From: Phycisphaerae bacterium | GTDB lineage: Bacteria > Planctomycetota > Phycisphaerae > Phycisphaerales > Phycisphaeraceae | Direction of reading: 5' to 3' | NCBI GenBank assembly: GCA_030426385.1 | Contig: JAUHYI010000039.1 | Coordinates: 1 to 41,256 of the forward strand | DNA: 41,256 bases | Shown here: positions 16,404 to 25,330 of the stretch, one piece after another | How the letters are laid out: each line of letters starts with the position of its first letter | Position numbering within the stretch: position 1 is the stretch's first letter | Made by a program: the position numbers and the translations under genes | The notes under the pieces: model-generated | The model's input: only the letters and a program-made list of their open reading frames with translations | Told to the model about the DNA's origin: nothing | The model's database searches: none

Positions 16404-17348
16404 ATGCCTAAGCGTGGCGGAACGTTTTACTCGAGTCCCCTGCGACCCATTTCATGGCGATGGTTGAAGCTCGTCCATGCGATGGTCGCGTTGGCTGCGG
16501 TGCTGTTGATCGGTTCGGTGGTGATGGTGATCCTGTCACATCCGGCGACCCCCGATCCGTCAGCGATGGGTTTGATGGTCGTGACCGAAGGCAGTGCGCC
16601 GCGTACCACGCGCGTGGTGATACCGAACCTGCAAACCGGACGGGCTGAAGTTATTTCGCAAGTCACCAACGGCGAGACTCAATCCGGGTTGCGCGCGGGC
16701 AATACCTGGAAATCAGGAGCAACGCCAACCACGACACTACGGCCGGTTGCGGTGGGCATGAATGATGGTGTGCTAACCCTGAGCGATACGGCCGACGAAG
16801 TGGATCATGCAATTGCGGGTTACGCAGCGATTTCATCGGTGGGATTAGAATCGCCGGACGGATTGGTTTCCGCGATGGTGTCGGGCGAGATGTCTGGTGA
16901 ATCGAATGCAGCCGCGGTAGGCGCAGGCATGGGTGAGATGAGAGACGCAGGGCAACATGCGTCGGCTCTCGGTGATTCAGCCCAGCCGATGTTCAATGGG
17001 CGTCCGTTGCGAAAAGTTAAAACGATCACGATGAAAGTGACAGCCTACAGTCCTGATGCGCAATCATGTGGGGAATGGGCTGATGGTCAGACAGCCTCGG
17101 GGTACAGCGTGTGGACCAACGGAATGAAGCTGGTGGCGGCGGACACGAAATTACTACCGTTTGGCAGCATCATTACAGTGCCGGGCTATCACGGTGGCCA
17201 GCCGGTGCCGGTCTTGGATCGTGGTGGCAAAATCAAGGGCAAGCGTCTGGATGTGTTGTACCCGACGCATGAAGTTGCCTTGGTCTGGGGGGTGCAGGAC
17301 CTGGATGTGGATGTGTGGGAATATGCCGATGAACCGACCCAGCCGTGA
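16404..17348 (+). CDS. 3D-domain (MltA-like) membrane-anchored cell-wall protein
   Basis: The 314-residue protein has an N-terminal anchor (about residues 23-45, VALAAVLLIGSVVMVIL), a long low-complexity linker rich in G, S and A, and a C-terminal 3D/double-psi beta-barrel domain (about 205-305). The domain begins MKVTAYSPDAQSCG, continues with AADTKLLPFGSII and ends VLDRGGKIKGKRLDVLY and DVDVWEY. The conserved aspartates match those of lytic-transglycosylase-type 3D domains, so peptidoglycan cleavage is likely, outside the inner membrane. ATG 16404 is chosen because GGAG lies 8 nt upstream; ATG 16374 would add ten residues. Confidence 0.82.
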   Translation: MPKRGGTFYSSPLRPISWRWLKLVHAMVALAAVLLIGSVVMVILSHPATPDPSAMGLMVVTEGSAPRTTRVVIPNLQTGRAEVISQVTNGETQSGLRAGNTWKSGATPTTTLRPVAVGMNDGVLTLSDTADEVDHAIAGYAAISSVGLESPDGLVSAMVSGEMSGESNAAAVGAGMGEMRDAGQHASALGDSAQPMFNGRPLRKVKTITMKVTAYSPDAQSCGEWADGQTASGYSVWTNGMKLVAADTKLLPFGSIITVPGYHGGQPVPVLDRGGKIKGKRLDVLYPTHEVALVWGVQDLDVDVWEYADEPTQP

Positions 17349-17419
17349 TTGATGGTGATCGGTCTGATACAGCGAATTAGCTGTTTATTCACAATGGAAT
17401 AAAAGTTGTTGTTAGGGTG

Positions 17420-17448
17420 TTGATATTGTGCTCGACCCGGCATATTGT
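17420..17448 (+). promoter_or_regulatory. Sigma70-type promoter of the RND operon
   Basis: TTGATA (17420-17425) and TATTGT (17443-17448) are separated by 17 bp, four and four or five matches to consensus. The predicted transcript start near 17455 leaves a leader of about 29 nt with AGGG just before the ATG at 17484. Confidence 0.6.
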
Positions 17449-17483
17449 CGTGTGGGGTAAATATTCTCACAATTTAGGGTCAC

Positions 17484-18731
17484 ATGACGATATCACCACC
17501 GCGTTACCGTAACTGTACATTTGTTGTAATTTTCGCATTCATGCTGATGAATGTGGCATTTTTGCATGCGCAACAGGGCGAGCAAAAAGAAGGCGCAGAA
17601 GGTGGCGGTCCACCGCAGGGCCCACCACCCGCGATGGTGCGTGTGGCACAAATCGAACAACAGACGATGCAGAACCGGTGGTCGGTGGTCGGTCGTCTGC
17701 GCGAGATCAAACGTTCGACAGTGGCCGCCGAGCAGGAAGGCCGCGTGATCGAAGTTGATTTCGAAGAGGGTGACGCGGTGCATCAGGGCGAGACGGTGTT
17801 AGCCCGTATCGATCCGGTGTGGGCGGAACTGGCATTGCGTAGTGCCAAAGCGCAATTGGGTGAAGGCCAAGCGTCGGTCGCCGAGGCTGAGGCATTATTG
17901 GATCAGGCCAAGCGAGACCTGGAACAGATTCGAGGTTTGTATGAAAGCCGCACGCTCAATCGCAAGGAATTAGATGATGCGTTGTCACGGGTGCGAGCGC
18001 AGGAAGCGCGACTCGCATCGTCCCATGCGAGGGTCGCTTCGGCTGAAGCATCCGTGGGTCGGGCAGAGGAAAACGTGGCACGTCTGGCGGTGGTTGCACC
18101 GTTTGATGGGACCGTGGTGCGCAAGATGGTTGAGGTGGGGCAATGGGTTGGGCCGGGTGCTGATATTGCCGAGATCGTGTCACGCGGTGCGATTGATGCG
18201 GTGATCGATGTGCCCGAAACGATGGTGAACAATCTGGTGTTGGATCAGCCGTTGAGCATTCAACTGGATGGCCAGAATATTGATGTTGAGGGCAAGGTGA
18301 TCGCGGTGGTGCCGTTGGGTTCGAGTGCGGCACGCACATTCCCGGTGCATGTGCGCATTGATGATTTGGATGGGAAATTAAAGCCTGGAATGAGTGTGAC
18401 CGCCGCAGTGCCGATGGGCGAAGAGCGAGCGTTTTTCACGGTGCCACGTGACGCGGTGGTGCGAACCCTGCGTGGGGTGGTGATTTGGATTGATGGAGGT
18501 GGCATGGCATTGCCGGTGCCGGTGCGGGTGTTGTTCAACGTGGGTGACACGGTAGCGATCGAATCGAAACCCGGCGGGCAAGGATCCGAGCTGATGGCCG
18601 GAACAACGGTTGTGATTGAAGGGGCCGAGCGATTGTTTCCGACGCAACCCTTGATGATTCTGAATCCGGACGCGCTAGGGACAGGCAAACAACCGGAACG
18701 TGAATCAACTCAAGCGCAAGCGACACCGTGA
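17484..18731 (+). CDS. RND efflux periplasmic adaptor (HlyD/MFP family)
   Basis: This 415-residue membrane-fusion protein links an RND pump to an outer-membrane channel. It has a signal peptide (about residues 1-29, ending VAFLHAQ), a lipoyl half-motif (VGRLREIKRSTVAAEQEGRV and VDFEEGDAVHQGETV), an alpha-helical hairpin (about 110-190, with the repeating AKAQLGEGQASVAEAEALL helix), a second lipoyl half (VVAPFDGTVVRKMVEVGQWV) and a beta-barrel/MP domain (about 230-400, with LKPGMSVTAAVP). Processing by signal peptidase I is more likely than lipidation, as there is no lipobox. A good promoter precedes it and the permease gene follows after 193 bp. Confidence 0.93.
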   Translation: MTISPPRYRNCTFVVIFAFMLMNVAFLHAQQGEQKEGAEGGGPPQGPPPAMVRVAQIEQQTMQNRWSVVGRLREIKRSTVAAEQEGRVIEVDFEEGDAVHQGETVLARIDPVWAELALRSAKAQLGEGQASVAEAEALLDQAKRDLEQIRGLYESRTLNRKELDDALSRVRAQEARLASSHARVASAEASVGRAEENVARLAVVAPFDGTVVRKMVEVGQWVGPGADIAEIVSRGAIDAVIDVPETMVNNLVLDQPLSIQLDGQNIDVEGKVIAVVPLGSSAARTFPVHVRIDDLDGKLKPGMSVTAAVPMGEERAFFTVPRDAVVRTLRGVVIWIDGGGMALPVPVRVLFNVGDTVAIESKPGGQGSELMAGTTVVIEGAERLFPTQPLMILNPDALGTGKQPERESTQAQATP

Positions 18732-18924
18732 TAAGTGTGACGGGCATGACGAGCGAAAAGGGGATGATGGCAGGCGCATGTTTTTATGCTTGTCGTCAAC
18801 CCAGGTACGCATCTGGATGCACCCGAATGCCTTGGGCGTTAATTCCAGTTGATGATTGTGACTAGGCATGAGGGCCGGCGAGTACGGCCTGCGAAATTTA
18901 GCAGATAGATAGGCGTGGCAATAT

Positions 18925-21900
18925 ATGGACCCGATTCAATTTTCAATTCAGAACCCAGTCAAGGTGGCGGTCGGCGTGCTGTTGTTGCTGCTGTTTGGTT
19001 TGGTGGCGTTGGGTGTGATTCCGGTACAACTGGTGCCCAACGTGGATCAGCCGATCATCAACGTGCGCACAGATTGGATTGGCCGCAGTCCCGACGAAGT
19101 TGAACGAGAGATCATCGAAGAGCAGGAAGACCGGCTAAAAACCGTGTCGAATCTGCGCAAGATGACCGCGACGGCCACGGTGGGACGTTCGGAAATCGAA
19201 TTGGAATTTTTCATCGGGACGGATCTGCGGGCGGCCCGACAAGAAGTGTCCGATGCGCTGCGCGAAGTGAGCGAGTACCCGGAAGATGTGGATGAGCCTG
19301 TGATCACGACGGGCGAAAGCGGGTCGGGCGATCCGGTGGCATGGTTGATCCTGACGAGCGACGATCCGGATTACGACGTGCAAACATTGGGCGATCTGGC
19401 CGAGGAACGGGTCAAGCCTGTGCTCGAACGAATCCCCGGGGTGAGTGAAATTCGTGTGTATGGCGGACGCGGTCGTGAGGTCCATCTGGAAATCGATCCG
19501 GCAAAGTTGGCCCAGCGCGGGATTACGTTTAACCAATTGCGCGAAGCGTTGCAATTGGAAAATGTGAATGTCTCGGCGGGCGATCTGGCTGAAGGCAAGT
19601 ACGACCTGCGCGTTCGGACGGTGGGGCAGTATGACGATCTGGATGCCGTGCGTGAAACCATCGTGTCGTATGGTCAAGGTGGGCCTGTACGAATCAAGGA
19701 CTTGGGCGTGGTTGAACAGAATTACGAGAAGCGTCGTAGTTTTGTGCGATCACGTGGGCAATTGGCGTTGGCGTTTCCGATCTATCGTGAAGCGGGCGCG
19801 AACGTGATCAAGATTATCGAAGGGACCAAACGCTACAAGGGGTTGGTGGAACGCATTGAGGACATCAACGAACCCGGCGGCGTTCTGACCAGTGTTGCGC
19901 GACAGGCTGCCGCGGAACAGGGTTTGGACGAGCCGCCGAAGTTGTCGCTCAAAATGGTGTACAACGAAACAGGCTACATTTTTGCCGCACTGGGATTGGT
20001 GAAAAACAATCTGTTTATCGGTGGCATTCTGGCCGCGCTGGTGTTGCTGCTGTTTTTACGCAAAGTTCGGCCGACGATTATTGTGGTGATGGCGATTCCG
20101 ATTTCAGTGATCGGGACGTTCGTGGTGATGGCCGGTGCCGGTCGCAATATCAACGTGATTTCGCTGGCGGGCTTGGCGTTTGCCGTGGGTATGGTGGTGG
20201 ATAACGCGATCGTGGTGTTGGAGAATATCGATCGGCATCTGGGGATGGGCAAGACACCGATGAAAGCGGCCTATGATGCGGCACGCGAAGTGTGGGGCGC
20301 GATTGTGGCCTCGACCTTGACAACGCTGGCGGTGTTTTTGCCGGTGTTGACGATACAGGAAGAAGCCGGGCAGTTGTTCCGTGATATTGCGTTGGCGATT
20401 TGTGCGGCGGTGACGTTGTCGTTGATCGTGGCGGTGACTGTGATCCCAACCAGCGCAGGTCGATTCGTGCGTGCGTCGTTTGAGCCGAAAACAAAATTTG
20501 CCAAAGCGGGCCGGACCCTGTTTGGCCTGTTGCCGTATTTTGCAAAAATTGCTGAGATTTTGGCGAATCTGGTGTATCGCGCATGCGGGAGTACGGTGGC
20601 GCGGTTGAGCGTTGTCGTCACGTTTACGTTGGTGTCAGTGATCGGAGCGTGGCTGTTGATGCCACCGACGGATTATCTGCCGCGTGGTAATAAAAACATT
20701 GTGTTTGGCGGGATGTTGACGCCACCGGGCTACAACATGGAGCAGAATCAATTTATCGGTTCGCGTGTGGGCGAAATTATTCAGCCCTATTGGGAAGCGA
20801 CAAGTTATGACGATTTGAAAGATTTGCCGACCTTGGTGCATCCATTCACGGGCTTGCCGATTGAGAATGCTCCGCCGTTGGAAAACTATTTTTTCGTATC
20901 GTTTAACAGCAGTCTGTTCGGCGGTGCGACGAGTCTGGATTCCGAAAATGTTCGGCCGATCGGTGATGTGTTGACCTCGGCATGGAATACGGTGCCGGGT
21001 GTGATCGGGTTTGCCGAACAGGCGTCGTTGTTCGGACGTGGTCTGGCAGGCACACGACAGATCGATGTGGAGGTAACCGGCGTTGATCTGGATAAAGTGC
21101 GCGAAGTCGGCGAGTTGTTGCAAGGGCGACTGCGCGAGATGTTTGGTTTTCCAAAGGTTCGGCCGACACCGGCGAATTTCGATATGCCCCAGTCTGAATT
21201 ACAGGTGACGATCGATCGCGTTCGAGCGCGGGAGTTGGGCATCGATGTCGCCTCGCTTGGGTTAGGCGTGCGAACGTTGGTGGATGGCATCACGATTGGT
21301 GATTTCCGATTGAGCGGCGAATCGATTGACATCGTGGCCAAACGCCCCGCGACGATGGACCTGAATGCGGAAACGCTGGGACAGATTCCGTTGGCGTATC
21401 GGTTGGCTGATGGTGGAACGGGAACGATTCCACTGGCGGCTGTGGCGGACTTGGACTACACCTTGGCGGCGCAATCGATTTTACGTATCGAAGAATTGCG
21501 GGCGGTGAAATTGGAAGTGGTACCGCCTGATGATATGCCGTTGCAATCGGCAGGCGATCAGATTGTCGCCATGATTGATGGGTTGAAAGCGGATGGCACG
21601 ATTCCAGTAGATGTGGATGCAGAACTGGGCGGTTCGGCGGACAAGTTGGCCGAAGTGCGCGAAGCCATGTTGGGCCGATGGCAGGGATTTACCAGAGAGA
21701 GTTTGAGCAGTGTCGGCGGCTCGCGCTTGTTTCTGGCCATGCTGGTGACTTACCTGTTGATGGCCGCGCTGTTCGAAAGCTGGTTGTATCCGTTTGTGAT
21801 TATGTTCAGCGTGCCCTTGGCCGCGGTGGGTGGTTTCCTGGGATTGCGATTGATGCACATGGCCGTGCCGGATCAAAACCTGGATGTGTTAACCATGTTG

Positions 21901-22251
21901 GGTTTTGTGATTCTGATCGGGGTGGTGGTGAACAATGCGATTCTGATTGTGCATCAGGCGCTGAATTTCATGCGCGGTTTGGAAACCGAAGACAACAAGC
22001 CGATGGAAGCGCGCGAAGCGATTCGCGAATCGGTGCGCAGTCGCGTTCGTCCGATCTGTATGACGACGTTGACGTCGGTGGCAGGTATGTTGCCATTGGT
22101 GTTGATGCCTGGATCAGGTAGCGAACTGTACAAGGGACTGGGCAGCGTGGTGATTGGTGGTCTGTTCGTGTCGACGTTGTTTACGCTGTTCCTGGTGCCG
22201 TTGTTGTTTAGCCTGGTGATCGATGCGCGAACGCGTCTTTGGAAAAGTTAG
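18925..22251 (+). CDS. RND efflux transporter permease
   Basis: The 1108-residue inner-membrane pump has the AcrB-like layout of 12 membrane helices and two large periplasmic loops. The N-terminal helix NPVKVAVGVLLLLLFGLVAL, the porter phrase IPGVSEIRVYGGRGREV and a second-half helix set after SLSSVGGSRLFLAM are all present. The proton-relay positions differ from AcrB: helix 4 reads VVDNAIVVLEN (D426-N427 where AcrB has D407-D408), and helix 10 reads VVVNNAILIV (N1003 where AcrB has K940). This pattern marks a broad RND subgroup outside the classic AcrB type. The two halves are about 35% longer in the inter-helix loops than in small RND proteins. The substrate (drug, lipid or metal) is unknown. 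No outer-membrane channel gene follows. Confidence 0.94.
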   Translation: MDPIQFSIQNPVKVAVGVLLLLLFGLVALGVIPVQLVPNVDQPIINVRTDWIGRSPDEVEREIIEEQEDRLKTVSNLRKMTATATVGRSEIELEFFIGTDLRAARQEVSDALREVSEYPEDVDEPVITTGESGSGDPVAWLILTSDDPDYDVQTLGDLAEERVKPVLERIPGVSEIRVYGGRGREVHLEIDPAKLAQRGITFNQLREALQLENVNVSAGDLAEGKYDLRVRTVGQYDDLDAVRETIVSYGQGGPVRIKDLGVVEQNYEKRRSFVRSRGQLALAFPIYREAGANVIKIIEGTKRYKGLVERIEDINEPGGVLTSVARQAAAEQGLDEPPKLSLKMVYNETGYIFAALGLVKNNLFIGGILAALVLLLFLRKVRPTIIVVMAIPISVIGTFVVMAGAGRNINVISLAGLAFAVGMVVDNAIVVLENIDRHLGMGKTPMKAAYDAAREVWGAIVASTLTTLAVFLPVLTIQEEAGQLFRDIALAICAAVTLSLIVAVTVIPTSAGRFVRASFEPKTKFAKAGRTLFGLLPYFAKIAEILANLVYRACGSTVARLSVVVTFTLVSVIGAWLLMPPTDYLPRGNKNIVFGGMLTPPGYNMEQNQFIGSRVGEIIQPYWEATSYDDLKDLPTLVHPFTGLPIENAPPLENYFFVSFNSSLFGGATSLDSENVRPIGDVLTSAWNTVPGVIGFAEQASLFGRGLAGTRQIDVEVTGVDLDKVREVGELLQGRLREMFGFPKVRPTPANFDMPQSELQVTIDRVRARELGIDVASLGLGVRTLVDGITIGDFRLSGESIDIVAKRPATMDLNAETLGQIPLAYRLADGGTGTIPLAAVADLDYTLAAQSILRIEELRAVKLEVVPPDDMPLQSAGDQIVAMIDGLKADGTIPVDVDAELGGSADKLAEVREAMLGRWQGFTRESLSSVGGSRLFLAMLVTYLLMAALFESWLYPFVIMFSVPLAAVGGFLGLRLMHMAVPDQNLDVLTMLGFVILIGVVVNNAILIVHQALNFMRGLETEDNKPMEAREAIRESVRSRVRPICMTTLTSVAGMLPLVLMPGSGSELYKGLGSVVIGGLFVSTLFTLFLVPLLFSLVIDARTRLWKS

Positions 22252-22579
22252 AAGAAAAATCAAGCGCGAAATGTGATCATGCATAAACCATGCATCGGCC
22301 GGACATCGATCGTGTGATGCGCGGTTCGCTGTTCATTTATAGTTATATCTGCCGTTGTTGGTGACAGTGATGTCATTGACGATTCCCGTTTAAAAACCTA
22401 CTGCACGCCGTTCAGGTCCGAAACGGATATGCGAATGTATTGTCCCCGTGTGTTATGGGACCGATTTTTAGCGCGCGATCAAACTCGGTCGTCTGGCAGG
22501 CCGATAGACATCTCACCGCTATCCCAAAAGTTGGGACACGGCGATTGTTTGGAATGTTGCAAGCAAGTGAGACCAGTTC
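22252..22579. other. Intergenic region upstream of the DUF2203 gene
   Basis: No gene seen. It contains a CATGCAT direct repeat near 22278-22296 and a small hairpin TCCCAA-AAG-TTGGGA (22522-22536) about 45 bp before the next start. No convincing promoter or terminator. Confidence 0.4.
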
Positions 22580-23014
22580 ATGCCACGAAGTCCTTATCAC
22601 ACAACCATTGCCCGCCCGCCGCGCCGAGGCCGTAAATATTTCACCGCTGAAGAAGCGAACCAGTCCTTGCCGTACGTGTCGCGTGTGGTTGATGACATCA
22701 CCGCGTGCTACACACGAGCGGTGGAGATTCGCCGAGCGATTGAGCATGGCCGACCTGCTGAGGGCATGGAAGCACTCAAGAATGAATACGAGCAAGCGAT
22801 GGATCGGCTGAACATGCTGATCGAAGAATTGCATGCGGTGGGTGTGGAGTTGAAAGATTTTGAACGCGGGCTTTTGGATTTTCCATCGGTGTACCAGGAC
22901 CGCGAAGTGTATCTGTGCTGGCAACGCGGTGAAGCCAGCGTTTCAAGTTGGCACGAAGTCGATGCGGGTTACGGCGGTCGTCAGGACATCACCGTGATGC
23001 GCGAAGCCGCGTAA
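22580..23014 (+). CDS. DUF2203 family protein
   Basis: This 144-residue cytoplasmic protein matches the DUF2203 family: an N-terminal helical part with FTAEEANQSLPYVSRVVDDI, then the family signature GVELKDFERGLLDFPS and VYLCWQRGE..SSWHEVD..YGGRQDI near the C-terminus. The function of the family is unknown; the conserved W, H and D residues suggest a binding site. An acidic/basic helix (about 45-85) could form a coiled coil. The start at ATG 22580 gives the usual length. It converges with the GT2 gene with only 86 bp between. Confidence 0.88.
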   Translation: MPRSPYHTTIARPPRRGRKYFTAEEANQSLPYVSRVVDDITACYTRAVEIRRAIEHGRPAEGMEALKNEYEQAMDRLNMLIEELHAVGVELKDFERGLLDFPSVYQDREVYLCWQRGEASVSSWHEVDAGYGGRQDITVMREAA

Positions 23015-23100
23015 TCGTAATCAGGCCACGTCATTAAAAAACCATTCGCGCTCCGAGTTTGGAGCAATAGCGTCGCGATGACCCTCAGGTTGTAGCGGCG

Positions 23101-23868
23101 TTATTTTTTTAGAGTGAGTTTGGCAATGGTGTACAGGATTTTATAACCGGCACGGATGGAGCCAATCAGTGAGCCGGAGATTTTGCTTTGACCTGCGTGA
23201 CGTGTGCGATAGGGAACGTCGAATTCCATGATGCGTAATTTTTGGCGGGCGGCTTTGAATTGCATTTCAATTGTCCAGCCCCAGGTGCGGTCGGTCATAT
23301 CGAGCTGTTGCAACGATGACCCGCGGATCGCACGCATGGGCCCCAGGTCGGTGTAACGTTGGCCTGTGATCAAACGCATGAGTGTGGTGGCCAAAGCGTT
23401 GCCGAAGCGTTGCGTGGGCGTGAGTGAACCGGGCTGCGCCAATCGGACGCGCGAGCCGATGACCAGGTCGGCCTGGTTGTCGATAATGGGCTGGCACAAG
23501 CGCGGCAACTCGGCAGGATCGTCGGACAGATCCGCATCGAGGAATGCAATGACCATCTCGGTTTCAGGAACGGTTTCAGGATCGGCTTCAAGATCGGTTT
23601 CAGGTTTAGTTTCAGTTTCACCTCCGGCCTTGGCGCGATGTTGGGCGATCCAACGCAAGGCACACAAGCATGCGGCGCCGTAGCCACGCTGCGGTTCATG
23701 GACCACCATCGCACCTCGGTCGGCCCCAAGCTGGGCGGTGCGATCGGTCGAGGCATTGTCAGCCAGGATGATGGCATCGAACGACAGCGGAGTGAGGGCC
23801 AGGGCATCGAACAGGGCAGGGATGTTGGCCTGTTCGTTAAATGCGGGAATGACAAGGTATTTCTGCAT
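23101..23868 (-). CDS. Family 2 glycosyltransferase
   Basis: From ATG 23868 the protein has 255 residues. It has the GT-A features VIPAFNEQANIPALF (6-20), LADNASTDRTA, RGYGAACLCAL and a DxD in FLDADLSDDP (DAD at 111-113), plus a C-terminal amphipathic region (KISGSLIGSIRAGYKILY) without true membrane helices. It resembles enzymes that load sugars onto polyprenyl phosphate. An insertion rich in E, T and P (about 83-104) precedes the DxD; it is encoded by five 12-bp tandem units and is absent from ordinary members of the family as far as I know. A TTG at 23907 would add 13 residues; the ATG directly before the first strand is preferred. Confidence 0.9.
   Translation of the reverse strand: MQKYLVIPAFNEQANIPALFDALALTPLSFDAIILADNASTDRTAQLGADRGAMVVHEPQRGYGAACLCALRWIAQHRAKAGGETETKPETDLEADPETVPETEMVIAFLDADLSDDPAELPRLCQPIIDNQADLVIGSRVRLAQPGSLTPTQRFGNALATTLMRLITGQRYTDLGPMRAIRGSSLQQLDMTDRTWGWTIEMQFKAARQKLRIMEFDVPYRTRHAGQSKISGSLIGSIRAGYKILYTIAKLTLKK
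23557..23616. repeat. In-frame 12-bp coding minisatellite in GT2 gene
   Basis: Five 12-bp units related to ATCGGTTTCAGG (read on +) encode the acidic Glu-Thr-(Lys/Asp/Val)-Pro type insertion of the glycosyltransferase. The unit length preserves the frame. Confidence 0.9.
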
Positions 23869-24174
23869 GGCGTTAGCGGGTGATCCCCTGAGTAAGGCGC
23901 GATCCAAGTGCGGTCAAAGTGCAATCAAAGTGCAATCAAAGCGTGATCGAAGCGTGATTAAGGCGAAAAGGTAGGCCTTACGTGGCCCATTCATCGGGAT
24001 TCGGCCAGGCATCGCGTGGTGGCCATAGGTGATGCGTTTTTGTGGCCAGCCAACAGTATCTCACATGGTTGGCAAACGCGGCGAAAAAAGTTTGTGGGAG
24101 CGGTATTGGCCATGCGGACGGCGTGCGGATAACCTAATGCAAAGACTAACTGTGATAGGAAGGACCCGCAGGTC
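23869..24174. repeat. Divergent GT2/metF region with 11-bp tandem array
   Basis: Six 11-bp units run from 23901 to 23966: GATCCAAGTGC, GGTCAAAGTGC, AATCAAAGTGC, AATCAAAGCGT, GATCGAAGCGT, GATTAAGGCGA. The period is close to one helical turn, so all units would face the same side of the DNA, as in iterated operator sites. The array begins 32 bp upstream of the GT2 start. The rest of the gap to metF has no clear promoter; I see no SAM or SAH riboswitch core. Confidence 0.85.
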
Positions 24175-25083
24175 ATGCATATTCGTGACATTATTGCTCG
24201 AGACGGTACCACGTTTTCGTTTGAATTTTTCCCGCCCAAGACGGCTGAGGCGTCGGAACATCTGTTCGAGGTGATCCGTGAATTGGAAGATCTCAAGCCC
24301 TCGTTCGTGGACATCACCTACGGTGCAGGCGGGGGGACGCGGGACCTGACGCATGAATTGGTGGAACGGATTCATCGTGAGACGAGTCTGGAACCGATTC
24401 CGCATCTAACGTGCGTCTGTCATCAGGAAGACGAGATCAAAGAAATTCTGGATCGATGGGCGGGCGAAGGAATTGGCAGCATTCTGGCATTGGGTGGCGA
24501 TCCGCCGCGCGACAAAATGGATTGGAAGCGTGGGGACGATGCGTTTCGCTATGCGGCCGATCTGGTGAGTTACATTCGCAAGTACACGAACCATCCGGAC
24601 AAACGCGGGTTCGGCATCGGGGTGGCAGGTTTTCCCGAAGGCCATCCGGGCACGCCGAACCGTTTGCTGGAAATGGATTACATGAAGGCGAAAGTGGATG
24701 CCGGGGTGGATTACATCTGCACGCAATTGTTTTTTGATAACCATGATTTTTACGACTATCGCGAGCGTTGCGAATTGGCCGGCATCAAGGTGCCGATCCT
24801 GGCTGGGTTGATGCCGATCACCACAGCCAGTGGCATGAAGCGCATGGCTGAATTGTCCGCCGGATCGCGGTTCCCCGCGTCGTTGTTAAAAGCGATTGCC
24901 CGCTGCGGTGATGATGCCGAAGCGGTCGAACGCGTGGGCATTCACTGGGCGACCGAACAGTGCCGCGACCTGCTGGACCATCAAGTAGCGGGCCTGCATT
25001 TTTATACGCTCAACCGATCGAAAGCCACGCGGATGATTTACGAAAGCCTGGGGGTTAAGGATAGTGTGGCATTGCGGGGATAG
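24175..25083 (+). CDS. metF: Methylenetetrahydrofolate reductase
   Basis: MetF uses FAD and NADH to reduce 5,10-methylene-THF to 5-methyl-THF for methionine synthesis. The 302-residue TIM barrel shows FSFEFFPPKT (E17 matches the catalytic glutamate of the family), VDITYGAGG, HLTCVCH, ILALGGDPPRD (D109, flavin contact), GVAGFPEGHP, CTQLFFDN and GLMPITTASGMKRMAELS. It has the bacterial length without the C-terminal regulatory domain of eukaryotic enzymes, so it should not be SAM-inhibited. AGGAAGG and GCAGG lie just before the ATG at 24175. No methionine genes adjoin it. Confidence 0.95.
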   Translation: MHIRDIIARDGTTFSFEFFPPKTAEASEHLFEVIRELEDLKPSFVDITYGAGGGTRDLTHELVERIHRETSLEPIPHLTCVCHQEDEIKEILDRWAGEGIGSILALGGDPPRDKMDWKRGDDAFRYAADLVSYIRKYTNHPDKRGFGIGVAGFPEGHPGTPNRLLEMDYMKAKVDAGVDYICTQLFFDNHDFYDYRERCELAGIKVPILAGLMPITTASGMKRMAELSAGSRFPASLLKAIARCGDDAEAVERVGIHWATEQCRDLLDHQVAGLHFYTLNRSKATRMIYESLGVKDSVALRG

Positions 25084-25089
25084 CGTGGC

Positions 25090-25124
25090 ATTTCGGATTT
25101 CGGATTTTTGATTTCGGATTTGGG
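25090..25124. repeat. ATTTCGG heptamer array after metF
   Basis: Five 7-bp units (ATTTCGG, ATTTCGG, ATTTTTG, ATTTCGG, ATTTGGG) begin 7 bp after the metF stop. The unit is nearly the same as that of the array after the FecCD gene (38128-38162). Downstream, 25246-25252 (CACCGGG) and 25278-25284 (CCCGGTG) form a 7-bp inverted repeat with a 25-nt centre ahead of the PSP1 gene. Confidence 0.88.
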
Positions 25125-25330
25125 GTGCAAGATGCGCGACAAGTCGCGGCGCTTCGTGGGAGGGGAGGAATATGGGTGGGTTTACGGGGAGAATGTGGGG
25201 GGGTATGATGGATGTTGAGTTTTCGTGATCGGACCCCATGGCTGGCACCGGGCTGGTGTGGGACGTAAAAAAAGCAACCCGGTGACATTTTTGATTGCTA
25301 TTTGACTCCCGATCACGGAGATGATTTTGT

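Noticed and set aside
23050..23065. Terminator between the DUF2203 and GT2 genes
   Set aside because: The GCTCC/GGAGC stem has only 5 bp and the A/T run is 8 nt away, too weak to call.
23901..23966. CRISPR array
   Set aside because: Units are 11 bp with no spacers and there are no cas genes; none of the tandem arrays in the window has repeat-spacer structure.
23967..24174. SAM or SAH riboswitch before metF
   Set aside because: The conserved cores of these riboswitches are not visible; only short unpaired similarities were found.
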